DNA of 64,000 nucleotides from Chitinophaga ginsengisoli (lineage in GTDB: Bacteria > Bacteroidota > Bacteroidia > Chitinophagales > Chitinophagaceae). The stretch spans positions 186,001-250,000 of the forward strand of contig NZ_PYGK01000011.1 in NCBI RefSeq assembly GCF_003014595.1, written 5' to 3'. The position numbers and the translations under genes are program-made. Positions 9,517 through 18,907 of this stretch are shown piece after piece (position 1 is the first letter of the stretch; the number at the start of each line of letters is the position of its first letter). The notes beneath the pieces were generated by a model. The model ran no database searches, was not told the origin of the DNA, and worked only from the letters and a program-made list of their open reading frames with translations.

Positions 9517-10887
9517 TTACCTTGGATTTTGTGAGATTTCAGGATTGAATTGAATATATGTTGTGGCTATTGGAAATACGTACCGGTTGCTGTTAGGTTC
9601 CAGCGTATAGGTCTTACCCATATAGGTGCGCGTAACCGTTATGGCGAAAGCCGGCTCCAGGTTCAGTCGCTTCTGATCAAACCAGCGAAGCCCTGTGCCC
9701 ATCAACTCCCGGCGGCGTTCATTCAGCACCAGGCGTAACGCATCTTCTGGCGTTGCAGCAGTCAGGTCTGCATAAGCTTCTGCGGTAAAACGCTTTACAC
9801 GTAAGGCATTCAACAACGATAAAGCATCCGCTGTCTTACCGCTGCGGGCCTCACATTCTGCCTTTATCAGCATCATTTCGGCCACACCGGGACCTGTCCA
9901 TGCCCCTGTATTGGTGAGCATAGGACGCCAGAATCCCCTGCCATTGAAAGGTGCCCACCCATAGTTTGATCCATCAGCAGTGAATATCGTATAACGGAGA
10001 TCTCCCGTAGTAAAGAGCTGTACCAACGCAGGATTCAGCGCATACACCTGCGTCATGCCACGTACTTCCTTTGCCAGCATCACCTCCGGGTCCTGGTACA
10101 ACAGAGGTAACGTGGCCACATTGTCAACATACTTCCGCAGGTCAAGCAGGGTTGACTGCCTTGTCAGCGCACTATCCGCATATCTTGCTGCATTGGTATA
10201 GTCTGCCATATAAAGAGACGCACGCGCCAGTAAACCATACGCCGCCGTAGCAGACGGCACCATGTTGATGATGGCATGATCCGGCAATGCGGGGATTGCG
10301 GCTTCCAGATCGGCTATTACCTGTTCATATACCGCCTGTACAGAGGCCCTGTTCAGCGTTGCATACAGGTCTGGGCGCAGCAATACCGGCACGCCGGGGT
10401 CAGTGGCGGCAGTTGTTTTGTTATAATGCTTAGCATAGCTATTTACCAGTATCAGGTAGGCATAGGCGCGATGCACCTGCGCTTCTGCACGTATAAGGTC
10501 TTTTTGTACCGCGGTACCACCCGCGCTGCCAGGCACTCCCTCAATAATCTGGTTACAGACATAGATCTGTTTGTAAAACCTCTCCCAGTCCTGGTCATCC
10601 CCGTCTCCCACAAATGTGACCGCCCAGCTATATGCCGCTCCCAGTATCTTATTCATATTCGTCTCAAAGTTTGTGTCACTGATACCGTAGTCGTCGGACG
10701 TATAAGCGGGAAACGATGCCGACGGCTGGAAGTCGTTTGCATTATATAAGAGCTGCTGATAATCGCTTGTATTTACCAGTGCCCGCTTCCCAATGGGTGT
10801 GACCTCTACATAGTCCCTGCATCCTGTACTCCAGCACAGCAATACACTACCCAGTGAGAAATATATTAACCTGTTTATGATAGACAT
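9517..10887 (-). CDS. SusD/RagB family lipoprotein
   Basis: 456 residues. Signal peptide with lipobox LLCWSTGCRDYVEV (Cys23). The SusD fold is shown by the helical core (VHRAYAYLILVNSYAKHYN), the repeated helix pairs, and the C-terminal LVLNERRRELMGTGLRWFDQKRLN motif. It is somewhat shorter than the other two SusD proteins here. It sits 12 bases after the STN-bearing SusC and 19 bases before the metalloprotease, so the three genes are very likely one transcript. Ligand unknown; the protease next door points to peptides or glycoproteins (inference). Confidence 0.95.
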   Translation of the reverse strand: MSIINRLIYFSLGSVLLCWSTGCRDYVEVTPIGKRALVNTSDYQQLLYNANDFQPSASFPAYTSDDYGISDTNFETNMNKILGAAYSWAVTFVGDGDDQDWERFYKQIYVCNQIIEGVPGSAGGTAVQKDLIRAEAQVHRAYAYLILVNSYAKHYNKTTAATDPGVPVLLRPDLYATLNRASVQAVYEQVIADLEAAIPALPDHAIINMVPSATAAYGLLARASLYMADYTNAARYADSALTRQSTLLDLRKYVDNVATLPLLYQDPEVMLAKEVRGMTQVYALNPALVQLFTTGDLRYTIFTADGSNYGWAPFNGRGFWRPMLTNTGAWTGPGVAEMMLIKAECEARSGKTADALSLLNALRVKRFTAEAYADLTAATPEDALRLVLNERRRELMGTGLRWFDQKRLNLEPAFAITVTRTYMGKTYTLEPNSNRYVFPIATTYIQFNPEISQNPR

Positions 10888-10899
10888 GATCTGTAAAGA

Positions 10900-13800
10900 T
10901 TAAAATGAAACATTGAAGTTGAAGGTATAAGTAGGTGATGGCTTCAGACTACCGAAGCTGTTTTCCAGCACATACATAGGGTCAATACCTTCTTTATTCT
11001 TACGCCATATAATGCCAAGATTGCTCACAGTGGCACCCATATTCATACTCTTAATGAACGGCCATTTTTTAAATATACGGGGGCCTGCCATATAATTCAG
11101 CGAGAGCTGTTCCAGGCGCGCATGTGAGGCACTAATCACGTTGATGTCTGCATCTCTGTAGCGGGCAAGACTAGTGAAATTGGAATGGATAATCCCGGGA
11201 ATATTGGTAATAGCTTCATCACCGGGTTTCCGCCAGCGGTGCACCAATGCTTTTGATGTACCAGCAAATCCCGGTGCATTACCACTCTCCGGATAAAGAC
11301 CCGGCACCACATCCTGCTTCATCATACTATGTCCCATATAGAAAACCATCCTTGCAGAAAAACTCAGTTGTCTGTATCGTATTGAATGCATAAAGCCTCC
11401 GAATACCGGCGGATTTAAACGCCCTTTAAACACCCTGTCTTCAGGTTTCAATATTTCCCCGTCTTTTGATGTCAGGATCTTACCGGCATTGTTGTAGATC
11501 AGTGACTGTCCCTCCTGGTCCAGGCCTGCCCATCTTAACGTTGTCAGGTAATCGACCGGGTGCCCAACCACTGGCATGCCGCTTTCCAGTGTACCTGCAC
11601 TCATATTAAACCGTGTGTCCGTAACCTTATTGGTATTGAAAGCCAGGTTGAAATTTGTGTTATATCCCCAGTTCTTCGTACGTATGATATTGGCATTGAT
11701 GCCCAACTCAAAACCATGACTGTTCATTGAAGCTGTATTATATAACAGTGTACTCCAGCCATAGGTGGCATTGAAAGGTAGGGACGCCAATATACCGGAA
11801 GAGTGTTTGCGATAAATATCAAATGTGATACCCAGCAAACCGTGCAGGATATCTGCATCAACACCTCCATTCAGAGTGGCAGTTGTTTCCCAGCCCAGGT
11901 TCTGATTGCCGGGAGAGCCAATACTGGAATATGTCAGTCCCGTCATGGGGTCGGCGGGCATCACATTTACCACAGGGAAATTTGCGCCACCGTTAGGAGC
12001 AGTACCTGCTGTACCATAGGTAAGACGCAGGGCCAGTCCTGTCAGCCATCTCTTAGCCGGCATGAAACGTTCGCTTCTTATATCCCATTTCAGCCCTGTC
12101 GACCATAAAGGAATAGCCCTGTTACGGCGATCTATACCCAACATGCTGAAATCATCAAATCGCACACTACCAGATATGAAGTACTTATCATACAGGGAAT
12201 AGTTGACATTGGAAAAATAAGAGAGAAAACGTTGTATATCCGACATCAGCGCTCCATCGGCATATCCCAGCGTACGCGTCCCATAGAAGAATGTCCTGTA
12301 AGGCACCGTCGGATTCCAGGCCTGCGCAGAACCTGTATTAGGATCGTACCCATAGTGGGTTTGCCTATAGCCTTTTGACTTCGTCTCACGGATATCTGTG
12401 CCAGCAAGGAAGTTGATATGATGGATCAGCTTCCATTGCTTATCTATATTCAATTGCGCCCTGAGGCCATAATCGGTTGACCAGGTATTGGTGTGTTTCA
12501 TAACAGCACCTATCGGAATGCCATATACCAGCTTACCATTCTGGATAGAGGTCGCGGTATTCAGCAGGTCTCTGGTATTATAGCTGTTCAGTTCATCCAG
12601 CATCTCCATCTCCTGTGAACTACGCTGGTACATACCTGACAACTGCAGATCAGCCCAGGGCCTCAAACGGGCGGTCAATGATATCTGTATGCGCGTGGTC
12701 TGTTTGAGGAAGCGGGTGTCGGAATAATTCAATTGATCAATGGCGTTATAAGTCCAGGGTAGCAGGCCTAATCTCCGGAGGCTGTCTTCCACGCCCGGTT
12801 TGAATACAACACTGTAGTTCTTTGGCTGCCCATGTTCATCTACCAGAAGATCGTAAGGACGCAGGCCGAAGGCGCCAGGATTCAATGCGGTCAATGCAGC
12901 TGAATTCACCACACTGTTTGAATAATTGTGGTTGATCCCGGTAGACAGTTTCATTATTCCATCCAACAGGTCGGTATTGAAATTACTGTTCACAAAATAG
13001 GCGCTGGTCTTGTTCCCTTTGGACACCGGTAGGTTTTGGGAATAGTTACCGGACACATAGTAGCTGGAATTCTTTCCGCCACCGGTAACAGACAGATTAT
13101 ATTGTTGTGTCACCGCCTGGCGTAACAGATATTCTCTTATCTGGGATTGATTGTTTGTATTAGCCAGCCTTTCCAGGGCCTCATCGCGCTGCTGTGGCGT
13201 AATATCGCCACGTTTGCCCTGGAACATATATTTCACCGCCTCACTGGGATTAGTATAACGCCAATGTGTAAAAGGGTCCTGGTAAAAGTTCGCATCAAAC
13301 ATCTCCCGTTCAAAGTCAATATACTCGCGACTGTTCATAGCATTCATGTTCTTCATGTTTGCAGGTGCCGCAATACTGAGCGTTCCTCCAATGTTAAGGG
13401 TTGTCCTGTCCCCCTTCCTTCCCTTCTTTGTTTCTACCACGATCACACCGTTGGCTGCACTGGACCCCCAGATGGAAGTGGCAGCAGCATCTTTCAGGAA
13501 AGTGATACTTTCAATATCTGCAGGGTTAAACGCATTTAACACATCATTGCTTGTTCCCGCCTGATCGCCGAGGAGTGGTGTATATCCCGGACGTAAGGCC
13601 AGGTTCTGATCGATGGCGGGGAACCCGTCAATGATAATCAACGGAGCACTCGTACCGAAATTATTCACTCCTCTTATCTGGATACGGTTGTTACGAACGT
13701 CGAAACGAACGCCGGGCACCTTTCCTTCCAGTCGCTTCATAATATTAATATCAGGTGTCTCTTCCAGCTCTCTTGCCGTAATTAAAGAATAAGAACCCGT

Positions 13801-14526
13801 TGTAGCTCCCTTTTCGATCTTCTGAAAGCCCGTACTGATCACTACCCCCTTCAGCTCCCGCTGCTGTGGTGTGAGGGAGATCGTGACCTTCACGTCCTTA
13901 TCGGCAACCACGATCTTCTTCTGTGCCGGCAGGAAACTCAGGTGCCTTACTTCCAGCGTATAGCTACCCGGTGGTACTGCTGCCATCATAAAGGAGCCAT
14001 CTTCTTCAGTAAGTGTGCCTCTGTCTTCGGTAGGCAGCAGGCGTACTACCGCTCTTGCCACCGGCCTGCCTTTTTCGTCTGTCACAATACCCGATACCAG
14101 CGGTATCTTCATTGGCATTACATATGGCACTTTATCCGGCACTGCCTTCCTCGATATAATGATCGTTTTATTCTCGATAGAGTAATCCAGTGGCTGATCG
14201 TCCAGCGCTTTCCTGAGGAAAGGTTCCAGTGCCAGGTCTTTGACATTGAGCGTGACATGTCTGGTCTTCAATAGCATGTCCTGGTCATAGAACACGACAA
14301 ACCCGGTTTGCTGTTTAATGACTTTAAATACCTGTTCAAGCGGCGCATCTTTACAGGTATAGGTGATACTTTGTGAATAGCTGTTCCTGGCACTTGCCTG
14401 CAGGACGCAGACCAGCAAGATAATGGTTGATAATCGCATAACTCGTAGCGTTTGGATCAATAACCGGTAGTCCTTCCGGACGGGCATAGGCTTCCCCTGC
14501 CGGTTACAAGAAGCTTGAAAAATCAT
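10900..14526 (-). CDS. SusC/RagA TonB-linked receptor with N-terminal STN signalling domain
   Basis: 1208 residues, longer than the other SusC proteins because of an extra STN domain (about residues 60-130: ITYTCKDAPLEQVFKVIKQ, VVFYDQDMLL, LNVKDLALEPFLRKAL). A CarboxypepD_reg-like domain (VSGIVTDEKGRPVARAVV), the plug (IIIDGFPAI, SITFLKDAAATSIWGSSA) and a barrel ending in FNFNVSF follow. STN domains in such receptors contact a FecR-type anti-sigma factor in the periplasm; matching FecR and ECF sigma genes lie directly upstream. So it probably both imports a ligand and reports it to induce its own operon. Start chosen at the first ATG; an internal Met before the hydrophobic segment (MRLSTIILLVCVLQ) is also possible. 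Confidence 0.95.
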   Translation of the reverse strand: MIFQASCNRQGKPMPVRKDYRLLIQTLRVMRLSTIILLVCVLQASARNSYSQSITYTCKDAPLEQVFKVIKQQTGFVVFYDQDMLLKTRHVTLNVKDLALEPFLRKALDDQPLDYSIENKTIIISRKAVPDKVPYVMPMKIPLVSGIVTDEKGRPVARAVVRLLPTEDRGTLTEEDGSFMMAAVPPGSYTLEVRHLSFLPAQKKIVVADKDVKVTISLTPQQRELKGVVISTGFQKIEKGATTGSYSLITARELEETPDINIMKRLEGKVPGVRFDVRNNRIQIRGVNNFGTSAPLIIIDGFPAIDQNLALRPGYTPLLGDQAGTSNDVLNAFNPADIESITFLKDAAATSIWGSSAANGVIVVETKKGRKGDRTTLNIGGTLSIAAPANMKNMNAMNSREYIDFEREMFDANFYQDPFTHWRYTNPSEAVKYMFQGKRGDITPQQRDEALERLANTNNQSQIREYLLRQAVTQQYNLSVTGGGKNSSYYVSGNYSQNLPVSKGNKTSAYFVNSNFNTDLLDGIMKLSTGINHNYSNSVVNSAALTALNPGAFGLRPYDLLVDEHGQPKNYSVVFKPGVEDSLRRLGLLPWTYNAIDQLNYSDTRFLKQTTRIQISLTARLRPWADLQLSGMYQRSSQEMEMLDELNSYNTRDLLNTATSIQNGKLVYGIPIGAVMKHTNTWSTDYGLRAQLNIDKQWKLIHHINFLAGTDIRETKSKGYRQTHYGYDPNTGSAQAWNPTVPYRTFFYGTRTLGYADGALMSDIQRFLSYFSNVNYSLYDKYFISGSVRFDDFSMLGIDRRNRAIPLWSTGLKWDIRSERFMPAKRWLTGLALRLTYGTAGTAPNGGANFPVVNVMPADPMTGLTYSSIGSPGNQNLGWETTATLNGGVDADILHGLLGITFDIYRKHSSGILASLPFNATYGWSTLLYNTASMNSHGFELGINANIIRTKNWGYNTNFNLAFNTNKVTDTRFNMSAGTLESGMPVVGHPVDYLTTLRWAGLDQEGQSLIYNNAGKILTSKDGEILKPEDRVFKGRLNPPVFGGFMHSIRYRQLSFSARMVFYMGHSMMKQDVVPGLYPESGNAPGFAGTSKALVHRWRKPGDEAITNIPGIIHSNFTSLARYRDADINVISASHARLEQLSLNYMAGPRIFKKWPFIKSMNMGATVSNLGIIWRKNKEGIDPMYVLENSFGSLKPSPTYTFNFNVSF

Positions 14527-14601
14527 ACTTTTGTACTGGTTGTGGTTGATGAAATAAATAAGCGTCTGACGAAGACTGTTTGTTTGCCGGCCACGGCTGT
14601 C

Positions 14602-14625
14602 GTCGTTCTACGGGGGTAGAACGAC
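14602..14625. promoter_or_regulatory. Strong hairpin between FecR and SusC genes
   Basis: 10-bp perfect inverted repeat (14602-14611 with 14616-14625), loop GGGG, followed on the plus strand by TTTTATTTT. There is no plus-strand gene to terminate. It lies about 75 bases upstream of the SusC start, so it may act as an attenuator, processing or stability hairpin, or overlap a sigma-dependent control region. Confidence 0.5.
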
Positions 14626-14648
14626 TTTTATTTTGGTTGATATTCCTG

Positions 14649-15833
14649 CTACATTACAATTAGTCTGTTCCCATTTTCAATCCTGCATTTTACATCCATC
14701 CTTTCCAATATGCGTAGTACCTGCTGCAGGGAAAGGTCACGCTGCATTTCGCCACCGAATTTCCTGGTAGGGATCTTTCCTTCGTATACGATCTCCACAT
14801 CGTACCACCTTGCTAACTGCCGAAGTACGGAAGGCAGGTCCATTCCTTCGAAGTTGAACATCCCATTCTTCCAGGCCATTACCTGGTCCATGTTCACCTG
14901 TTTACTGAGTATCAATTGTTCTTTATCTGCTACTGCCTGCTGACCGGGATCCAGCACAACGCGCCGGAGTGTTGCGTTACTCTTGGTCATCACTACTTTA
15001 CCTTCCAGCAACGTTGTACTGATCTGGTTTTCATCGGAATAGGCATGGATATTAAAGTGAGTACCGAGCACCTCTACCGCAGTGTGTTCATCTATCTGCA
15101 CGCGGAAAGGTTTGGCGGTATTTTTAGCCACTTCAAAGTAGGCTTCCCCGCGTAACATCACCACCCTTTCATTGCCATTAAAGGCGGTGGGATAACGTAA
15201 GGAAGTGGCAGCATTCAACCAAACGGCAGTACCATCCGGTAATACCACCCGGAATTGTCCGCCACGGGGAGTACTGAGCGTATTAAAGCCAGCTGCATGT
15301 ACATCAGCGCTGTATTTTAACAGACCCCCCTGTTGCTGTATGGCTGTATTTCCCTGCACGACTTGTCCTTTACCGGCGCTGTCCAGCGTCACCACCTGTC
15401 CATCTGCCAGTGTCAACAAAGCCTTATCTGTACCCGGCGCCTTATCGTCAACAGCCAGCATCGTTTCATGCCGCTGCTGACGGCTCATGAAGAACCATGT
15501 ACCCGATACCAGCAGGAAGAGAATAGCAGCAGCGGCCGCCCACCGGTAGCGCAGGAAAGAGAATATTCCACGGAATCCCTGCTGCTGCTCCAAATCATCC
15601 GTCAGGAATGAAAGGTTGCTAAATACCTTATCAACAGCCGGTTGGTGCAGGGCATACAATTCCCCGGCAGTTCCTTCCACCTCCACTGTTTCCAGCAATT
15701 CCTCCCATACAGGCTTCAACCGCCCTACATCAGCATAGGCTATTAACCTTTTTACTTCCGCTTCTGAGCACTCTTTTCGCAGGAATTTACCGAACAGGCT
15801 ACGCAGTTCCTCCTCATGAAAAATATCTTCCAT
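14649..15833 (-). CDS. FecR-family anti-sigma factor
   Basis: About 394 residues from the Met of MEDIFHEEELRSLFG; an in-frame ATG 18 bases earlier (15851) would add six residues. Layout: cytoplasmic N-terminal sigma-binding region (residues 1-100), a single membrane helix (WAAAAAILFLLVSGTWFFM), then the periplasmic FecR domain (LSTPRGGQFRVVLPDGTAVWLNA, AYFEVAKNTAKPFRVQ, VEVLGTHFNIHAY). The C-terminal region is STN-like (LPSVLRQLARWYDVEIVYEG). It should hold the sigma factor at the membrane until the STN domain of the neighbouring SusC signals ligand. It follows the sigma gene by about 50 bases. Confidence 0.95.
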   Translation of the reverse strand: MEDIFHEEELRSLFGKFLRKECSEAEVKRLIAYADVGRLKPVWEELLETVEVEGTAGELYALHQPAVDKVFSNLSFLTDDLEQQQGFRGIFSFLRYRWAAAAAILFLLVSGTWFFMSRQQRHETMLAVDDKAPGTDKALLTLADGQVVTLDSAGKGQVVQGNTAIQQQGGLLKYSADVHAAGFNTLSTPRGGQFRVVLPDGTAVWLNAATSLRYPTAFNGNERVVMLRGEAYFEVAKNTAKPFRVQIDEHTAVEVLGTHFNIHAYSDENQISTTLLEGKVVMTKSNATLRRVVLDPGQQAVADKEQLILSKQVNMDQVMAWKNGMFNFEGMDLPSVLRQLARWYDVEIVYEGKIPTRKFGGEMQRDLSLQQVLRILERMDVKCRIENGNRLIVM

Positions 15834-15883
15834 AATAGCTATTACGAACAAGCTTGAATAAATAACTACTCCGGGGAAAAAAT

Positions 15884-16474
15884 TTATTTAAATAAAAAAT
15901 AGAGCAGGAGCATCCCGGTAATATCCGGACGACCGGCCAGGTATTCCCGCAGGAATTGGGTAGCCTTAACTACGTGATTATTAACGGTAGATGTAGAAAT
16001 ACCTAATAACCGGCTTACTTCATCATGACTCTTGCCCTCCAGTTTACAGAGGGTAAATACCAGTTTACGTTGCGGGGGTAAGGCGTCAATGGCTGTCTGG
16101 AGCAGGAATGCATTCTCTTTTTGCTCCAGCCGTTCTTCCGTATGTGTATAGTGATCAATACTGGCCTCCAGCAGGCGGTTGATCAGCTGTGTGCTACGAT
16201 TGGCCTTCCGAAAAAGATCTATAGCCAGGTTATCTGCTATTTTAAACAGATAGGACCGGAACGAACGCCCGGGGTCGATCAGCGCATGTTTTTGCCAGAC
16301 GATAATAAATACCTCCTGTAGCAGCTCTGCGGCCAGATCTTCGGAATGTAACAGTTTCAGCAGCTTGCCGTATATTCTTGGGGCATAATGATAATAGATT
16401 ACCTGAAAGGCATCTTTATCACCCTTCGCCATTCTTTCGAGTAATGCTGTTTCATTGTCTAGGATCTCCGGCAT
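15884..16474 (-). CDS. ECF sigma-70 family RNA polymerase sigma factor
   Basis: 196 residues. Region 2 is visible at residues about 22-90 (YYHYAPRIYGKLL, LLQEVFIIVWQ, FRSYLFKIADNLAIDLFRK). Region 4 is at about 130-185 (ALPPQRKLVFTLCKLEGKS, DEVSRLLGISTSTVNNHVVK helix-turn-helix). The C-terminus ends in a short hydrophobic tail (MLLLYFLFK), common in Bacteroidota ECF factors of FecI type. It is the first gene of a sigma-FecR-SusC-SusD-protease cluster and is expected to direct transcription of that SusC operon when FecR releases it. Confidence 0.95.
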   Translation of the reverse strand: MPEILDNETALLERMAKGDKDAFQVIYYHYAPRIYGKLLKLLHSEDLAAELLQEVFIIVWQKHALIDPGRSFRSYLFKIADNLAIDLFRKANRSTQLINRLLEASIDHYTHTEERLEQKENAFLLQTAIDALPPQRKLVFTLCKLEGKSHDEVSRLLGISTSTVNNHVVKATQFLREYLAGRPDITGMLLLYFLFK

Positions 16475-16551
16475 GCGACCTCCATTCCCTCACTTTTTGG
16501 TTGAATTTGGGGGCTAATGTAATAAAAAATGCTGCTTTGTTATAATAGAAC

Positions 16552-16581
16552 AAAAAAGCCGCTCCCCGGAAGAGGAACGAC
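16552..16581 (-). terminator. Rho-independent terminator of the SRPBCC gene
   Basis: On the minus strand, GTCGTTCC pairs with GGAGCGGC (with G-U pairs) and is followed by six T. It lies about 35 bases after the stop of the SRPBCC gene and separates it from the sigma factor gene. Confidence 0.7.
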
Positions 16582-16614
16582 CTTATAATAATATGATCGT
16601 TAGTGCAAGACTGG

Positions 16615-17055
16615 CTAATGCTGTTCTGACAGCTCTTTCACTTTTTCCAGCGCCTTCGGCCAGGTGTTGACAAAATAGTCCTTATACTCATCCACAATAT
16701 CCATGTCTACCACCAGTTCTGTATGTCCGCCCACACTTTTCAGTGTATAGTTCTCATGTGCGCCGGTCCATTTCTTCACCTCCTCACTTTCCCGGTCTTC
16801 CACACCATTCTTTACGTATCCGAGATGTTCTATTGACATATACTCATTAGGAATATTCTCTTCTATTCTTGATAACATACCGTCATTCTTTTCATCGAGA
16901 AACCGGACTTCACTGCCTTTCTTCCAGTCTGTTTTAGCGCATGATCCGGGGGCGAAGACGGATGTCCATTCACGATAGGAAGCATCGTCCCAGAGTGTCT
17001 TCCACACCTTTTCGCGGGGTCCGTTGATAGTGATCTTGAATTCATGTTTTTCCAT
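16615..17055 (-). CDS. SRPBCC / AHSA1-like domain protein
   Basis: 146 residues from the Met of MEKHEFKITINGPREKVW. The frame stays open to an upstream ATG at 17133, but the SRPBCC fold begins right at the inner Met, so that start is preferred. Family features are the opening beta-strand with PREKVWKTLWDDASYREWT, then GSEVRFLDEKNDGMLSRI, and a final helix WPKALEKVKELSEQH. Such proteins bind hydrophobic ligands in a deep pocket (activator of Hsp90 ATPase homologues, START-like). The ligand here is unknown. It is a stand-alone gene between two terminators. Confidence 0.85.
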   Translation of the reverse strand: MEKHEFKITINGPREKVWKTLWDDASYREWTSVFAPGSCAKTDWKKGSEVRFLDEKNDGMLSRIEENIPNEYMSIEHLGYVKNGVEDRESEEVKKWTGAHENYTLKSVGGHTELVVDMDIVDEYKDYFVNTWPKALEKVKELSEQH

Positions 17056-17163
17056 AACATGTGTTTTAAGTGTTTGTAAACGTATGAGTAATGGAAAGCT
17101 TTGTTCGCACAACAAAGATGAAATTCTTTTCACTTCAACAAGCGGTGCAATTACGACATTTTA

Positions 17164-17195
17164 AAGGGGCAAACCAGTCACCTGGAATGCCCCTT
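17164..17195. terminator. Hairpin after the GH43 operon
   Basis: 8-bp inverted repeat AAGGGGCA / TGCCCCTT with a 16-base loop, about 30 bases after the GH43 stop. The T-tract is short, so this is only a probable terminator. Confidence 0.5.
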
Positions 17196-17224
17196 AGTCC
17201 GCTATAGATAGAACAGGCTGTTCC

Positions 17225-18160
17225 TTATTTTCCCGTTGTCTGTACCACTTTCTGGATGGTACCGTCTTCATTATAGAAGAGTTTATCTACACAGATCGAC
17301 CTCAGCCAGTCGTGATGTGACAATGCACTGTTATGATAGAATGCATACCATTGACCTTTGTATTCGACAATAGACCCATGGTTGGTGTAGCTGTCTGTAG
17401 GGTCCATATAAATTCCCTTGTACGTCCAGGGGCCTAGCGGACTGTCACTGGTAGCATAACGCATCTGGTTATGTTTACCATCCTTGTCATTATTATCGGA
17501 ATAAGATAAATAATAGACTCCGTCCCGCTTATGCACCCAGGTGGCTTCATGAAAATCTACCAGTCCTTCCATTGGCTGCAGGGTGCCGTCTATTTCCATC
17601 ATGTTGTCCATCAGCTTACCGCCTTTACAAACGCCGCCACCGCCATAGTAGAAGTAGGCAAGACCGTCATCGTCAATGAATACACAGGGATCGATCATCG
17701 GTTCAAGATCAGGTAGATATCCCTGTACTTTGAAACCACCCGCCGGACTGTTGCTGGTGGCCACGCCTATTTTCCAGGTCTTATTCCATTCGTCTCCGCT
17801 GGGATGAGGGAAGTAAAAATAATAGACGCCTTTCCTGAACACACAGTCAGGCGCCCACATAAAACCGCCGTCTTTTCTGCCCCAGGGTACCTGACTGGCG
17901 CGCAGTATCTCGCCATGGTCTTTCCAGTGGACCATATCATCAGTAGAGAACACATGATACTGGTCCATCAGGTCGCAACCTCTTGGTGGGGCAATATCAT
18001 GAGAAGCATATACATACAATCGTCCGTCTGACCATACATGTGCCGATGGATCAGCCGTGTACATTTCTGTAATAAAGGGGTTTTTCTGTGCCGTGGATGA
18101 AAAGGCCGACAGTAGAATTAAGAAAAATAAACGCGCACGCATGCTGTTGATCTTTTGCAT
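17225..18160 (-). CDS. Glycoside hydrolase family 43 enzyme (arabinosidase/xylosidase type)
   Basis: 311 residues with a signal peptide (FFLILLSAFSSTAQ). The five-bladed propeller starts with NPFITEMYTADPSAHVWSDG, where the Asp of ADPSAHV is the expected general base. A second acidic site is in LEPMIDPCVFIDDDG, and the general acid is likely Glu in LVDFHEATWVHKRDG. Family members hydrolyse arabinan, arabinoxylan or xylo-oligosaccharides. It is the last gene of the SusC-SusD-DUF3823-GH43 operon and acts on the imported glycan outside the cytoplasm. Length is that of a single catalytic domain with no carbohydrate-binding module. Confidence 0.94.
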   Translation of the reverse strand: MQKINSMRARLFFLILLSAFSSTAQKNPFITEMYTADPSAHVWSDGRLYVYASHDIAPPRGCDLMDQYHVFSTDDMVHWKDHGEILRASQVPWGRKDGGFMWAPDCVFRKGVYYFYFPHPSGDEWNKTWKIGVATSNSPAGGFKVQGYLPDLEPMIDPCVFIDDDGLAYFYYGGGGVCKGGKLMDNMMEIDGTLQPMEGLVDFHEATWVHKRDGVYYLSYSDNNDKDGKHNQMRYATSDSPLGPWTYKGIYMDPTDSYTNHGSIVEYKGQWYAFYHNSALSHHDWLRSICVDKLFYNEDGTIQKVVQTTGK

Positions 18161-18184
18161 AGTCCTGAAACTTTGTGACTTATA

Positions 18185-18892
18185 TTATGGTACTTTAACT
18201 TCAATGACCTGTGAATAATTAAACTGCTTAAAACTATCATCCACCCTCACCCCCACTCTTGCATAGAACGTTCTGGCCGTCTTCAGATTGGGTACCCGTA
18301 GTTCATAGGTCTTCGCAGCAATATCGGCCGACCAGCTGCTGTTGATATCAACCTTGTTAGCATCTGTATACTGACTGATGGTGGCGCCGCTGCCTACATA
18401 GTCACTCGTATTCACGAAAGGCTTGACATCCAGTATCCTGGGGAGACCTGTTTCCACCGGTGCAGACAGCTTAAACCGCATGATCAGCGTGGTACCTTCC
18501 AACTCATGCGTGAACTGGGTAATGCGCAGGTAAGGTGTCAACGTGAAATCGTGTGTAGTGGTACCATTGATGTCCATCTCAACACCTTCTACCGGCCAGA
18601 AAGCACCATTGACTGGCGTTACACGGTAATGACCGCTGAACAGCTTTGTATCTTCAAAGGTGCCATCAATTTTGGAAGGAATATACTGAGGTGTAGGTGT
18701 AGCGCTCCAGCTCAGTTCTTCCAGTTTGATCTGCACGCCACCTGTTTCGGTCAGGAAGTTCTCTTTCGAATCATTGTCTAACAGTCTACCCTTAAAAGCG
18801 GCATCAGGGCCGTCGAAATTATCTTCCTTACTACAGGAAGATACCATTACGACAGTAAGTAAGATAAACAATCCTTTTATGATCTTTTGCAT
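18185..18892 (-). CDS. DUF3823 domain lipoprotein of the polysaccharide utilisation locus
   Basis: 235 residues. Lipobox in VVMVSSCSKEDNFDGPD (Cys20). The body starts with FKGRLLDNDSKENFLTETGG and contains beta-sandwich strands typical of DUF3823 (two Ig-like parts; FSGHYRVTPVNGAFWPVEG, ARTFYARVGVRVD). Genes of this family are found almost only after susC/susD pairs, where they are thought to be surface glycan-binding proteins. It sits 15 bases after SusD and 24 before GH43, in the same transcript. Confidence 0.9.
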   Translation of the reverse strand: MQKIIKGLFILLTVVMVSSCSKEDNFDGPDAAFKGRLLDNDSKENFLTETGGVQIKLEELSWSATPTPQYIPSKIDGTFEDTKLFSGHYRVTPVNGAFWPVEGVEMDINGTTTHDFTLTPYLRITQFTHELEGTTLIMRFKLSAPVETGLPRILDVKPFVNTSDYVGSGATISQYTDANKVDINSSWSADIAAKTYELRVPNLKTARTFYARVGVRVDDSFKQFNYSQVIEVKVP

Positions 18893-18907
18893 GGTAGTCG
18901 ATTTAAT

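Noticed and set aside
17056-17133. Upstream ATG for the SRPBCC protein
   Set aside because: The extra 26 residues precede the first strand of the fold and have no equivalent in the family.
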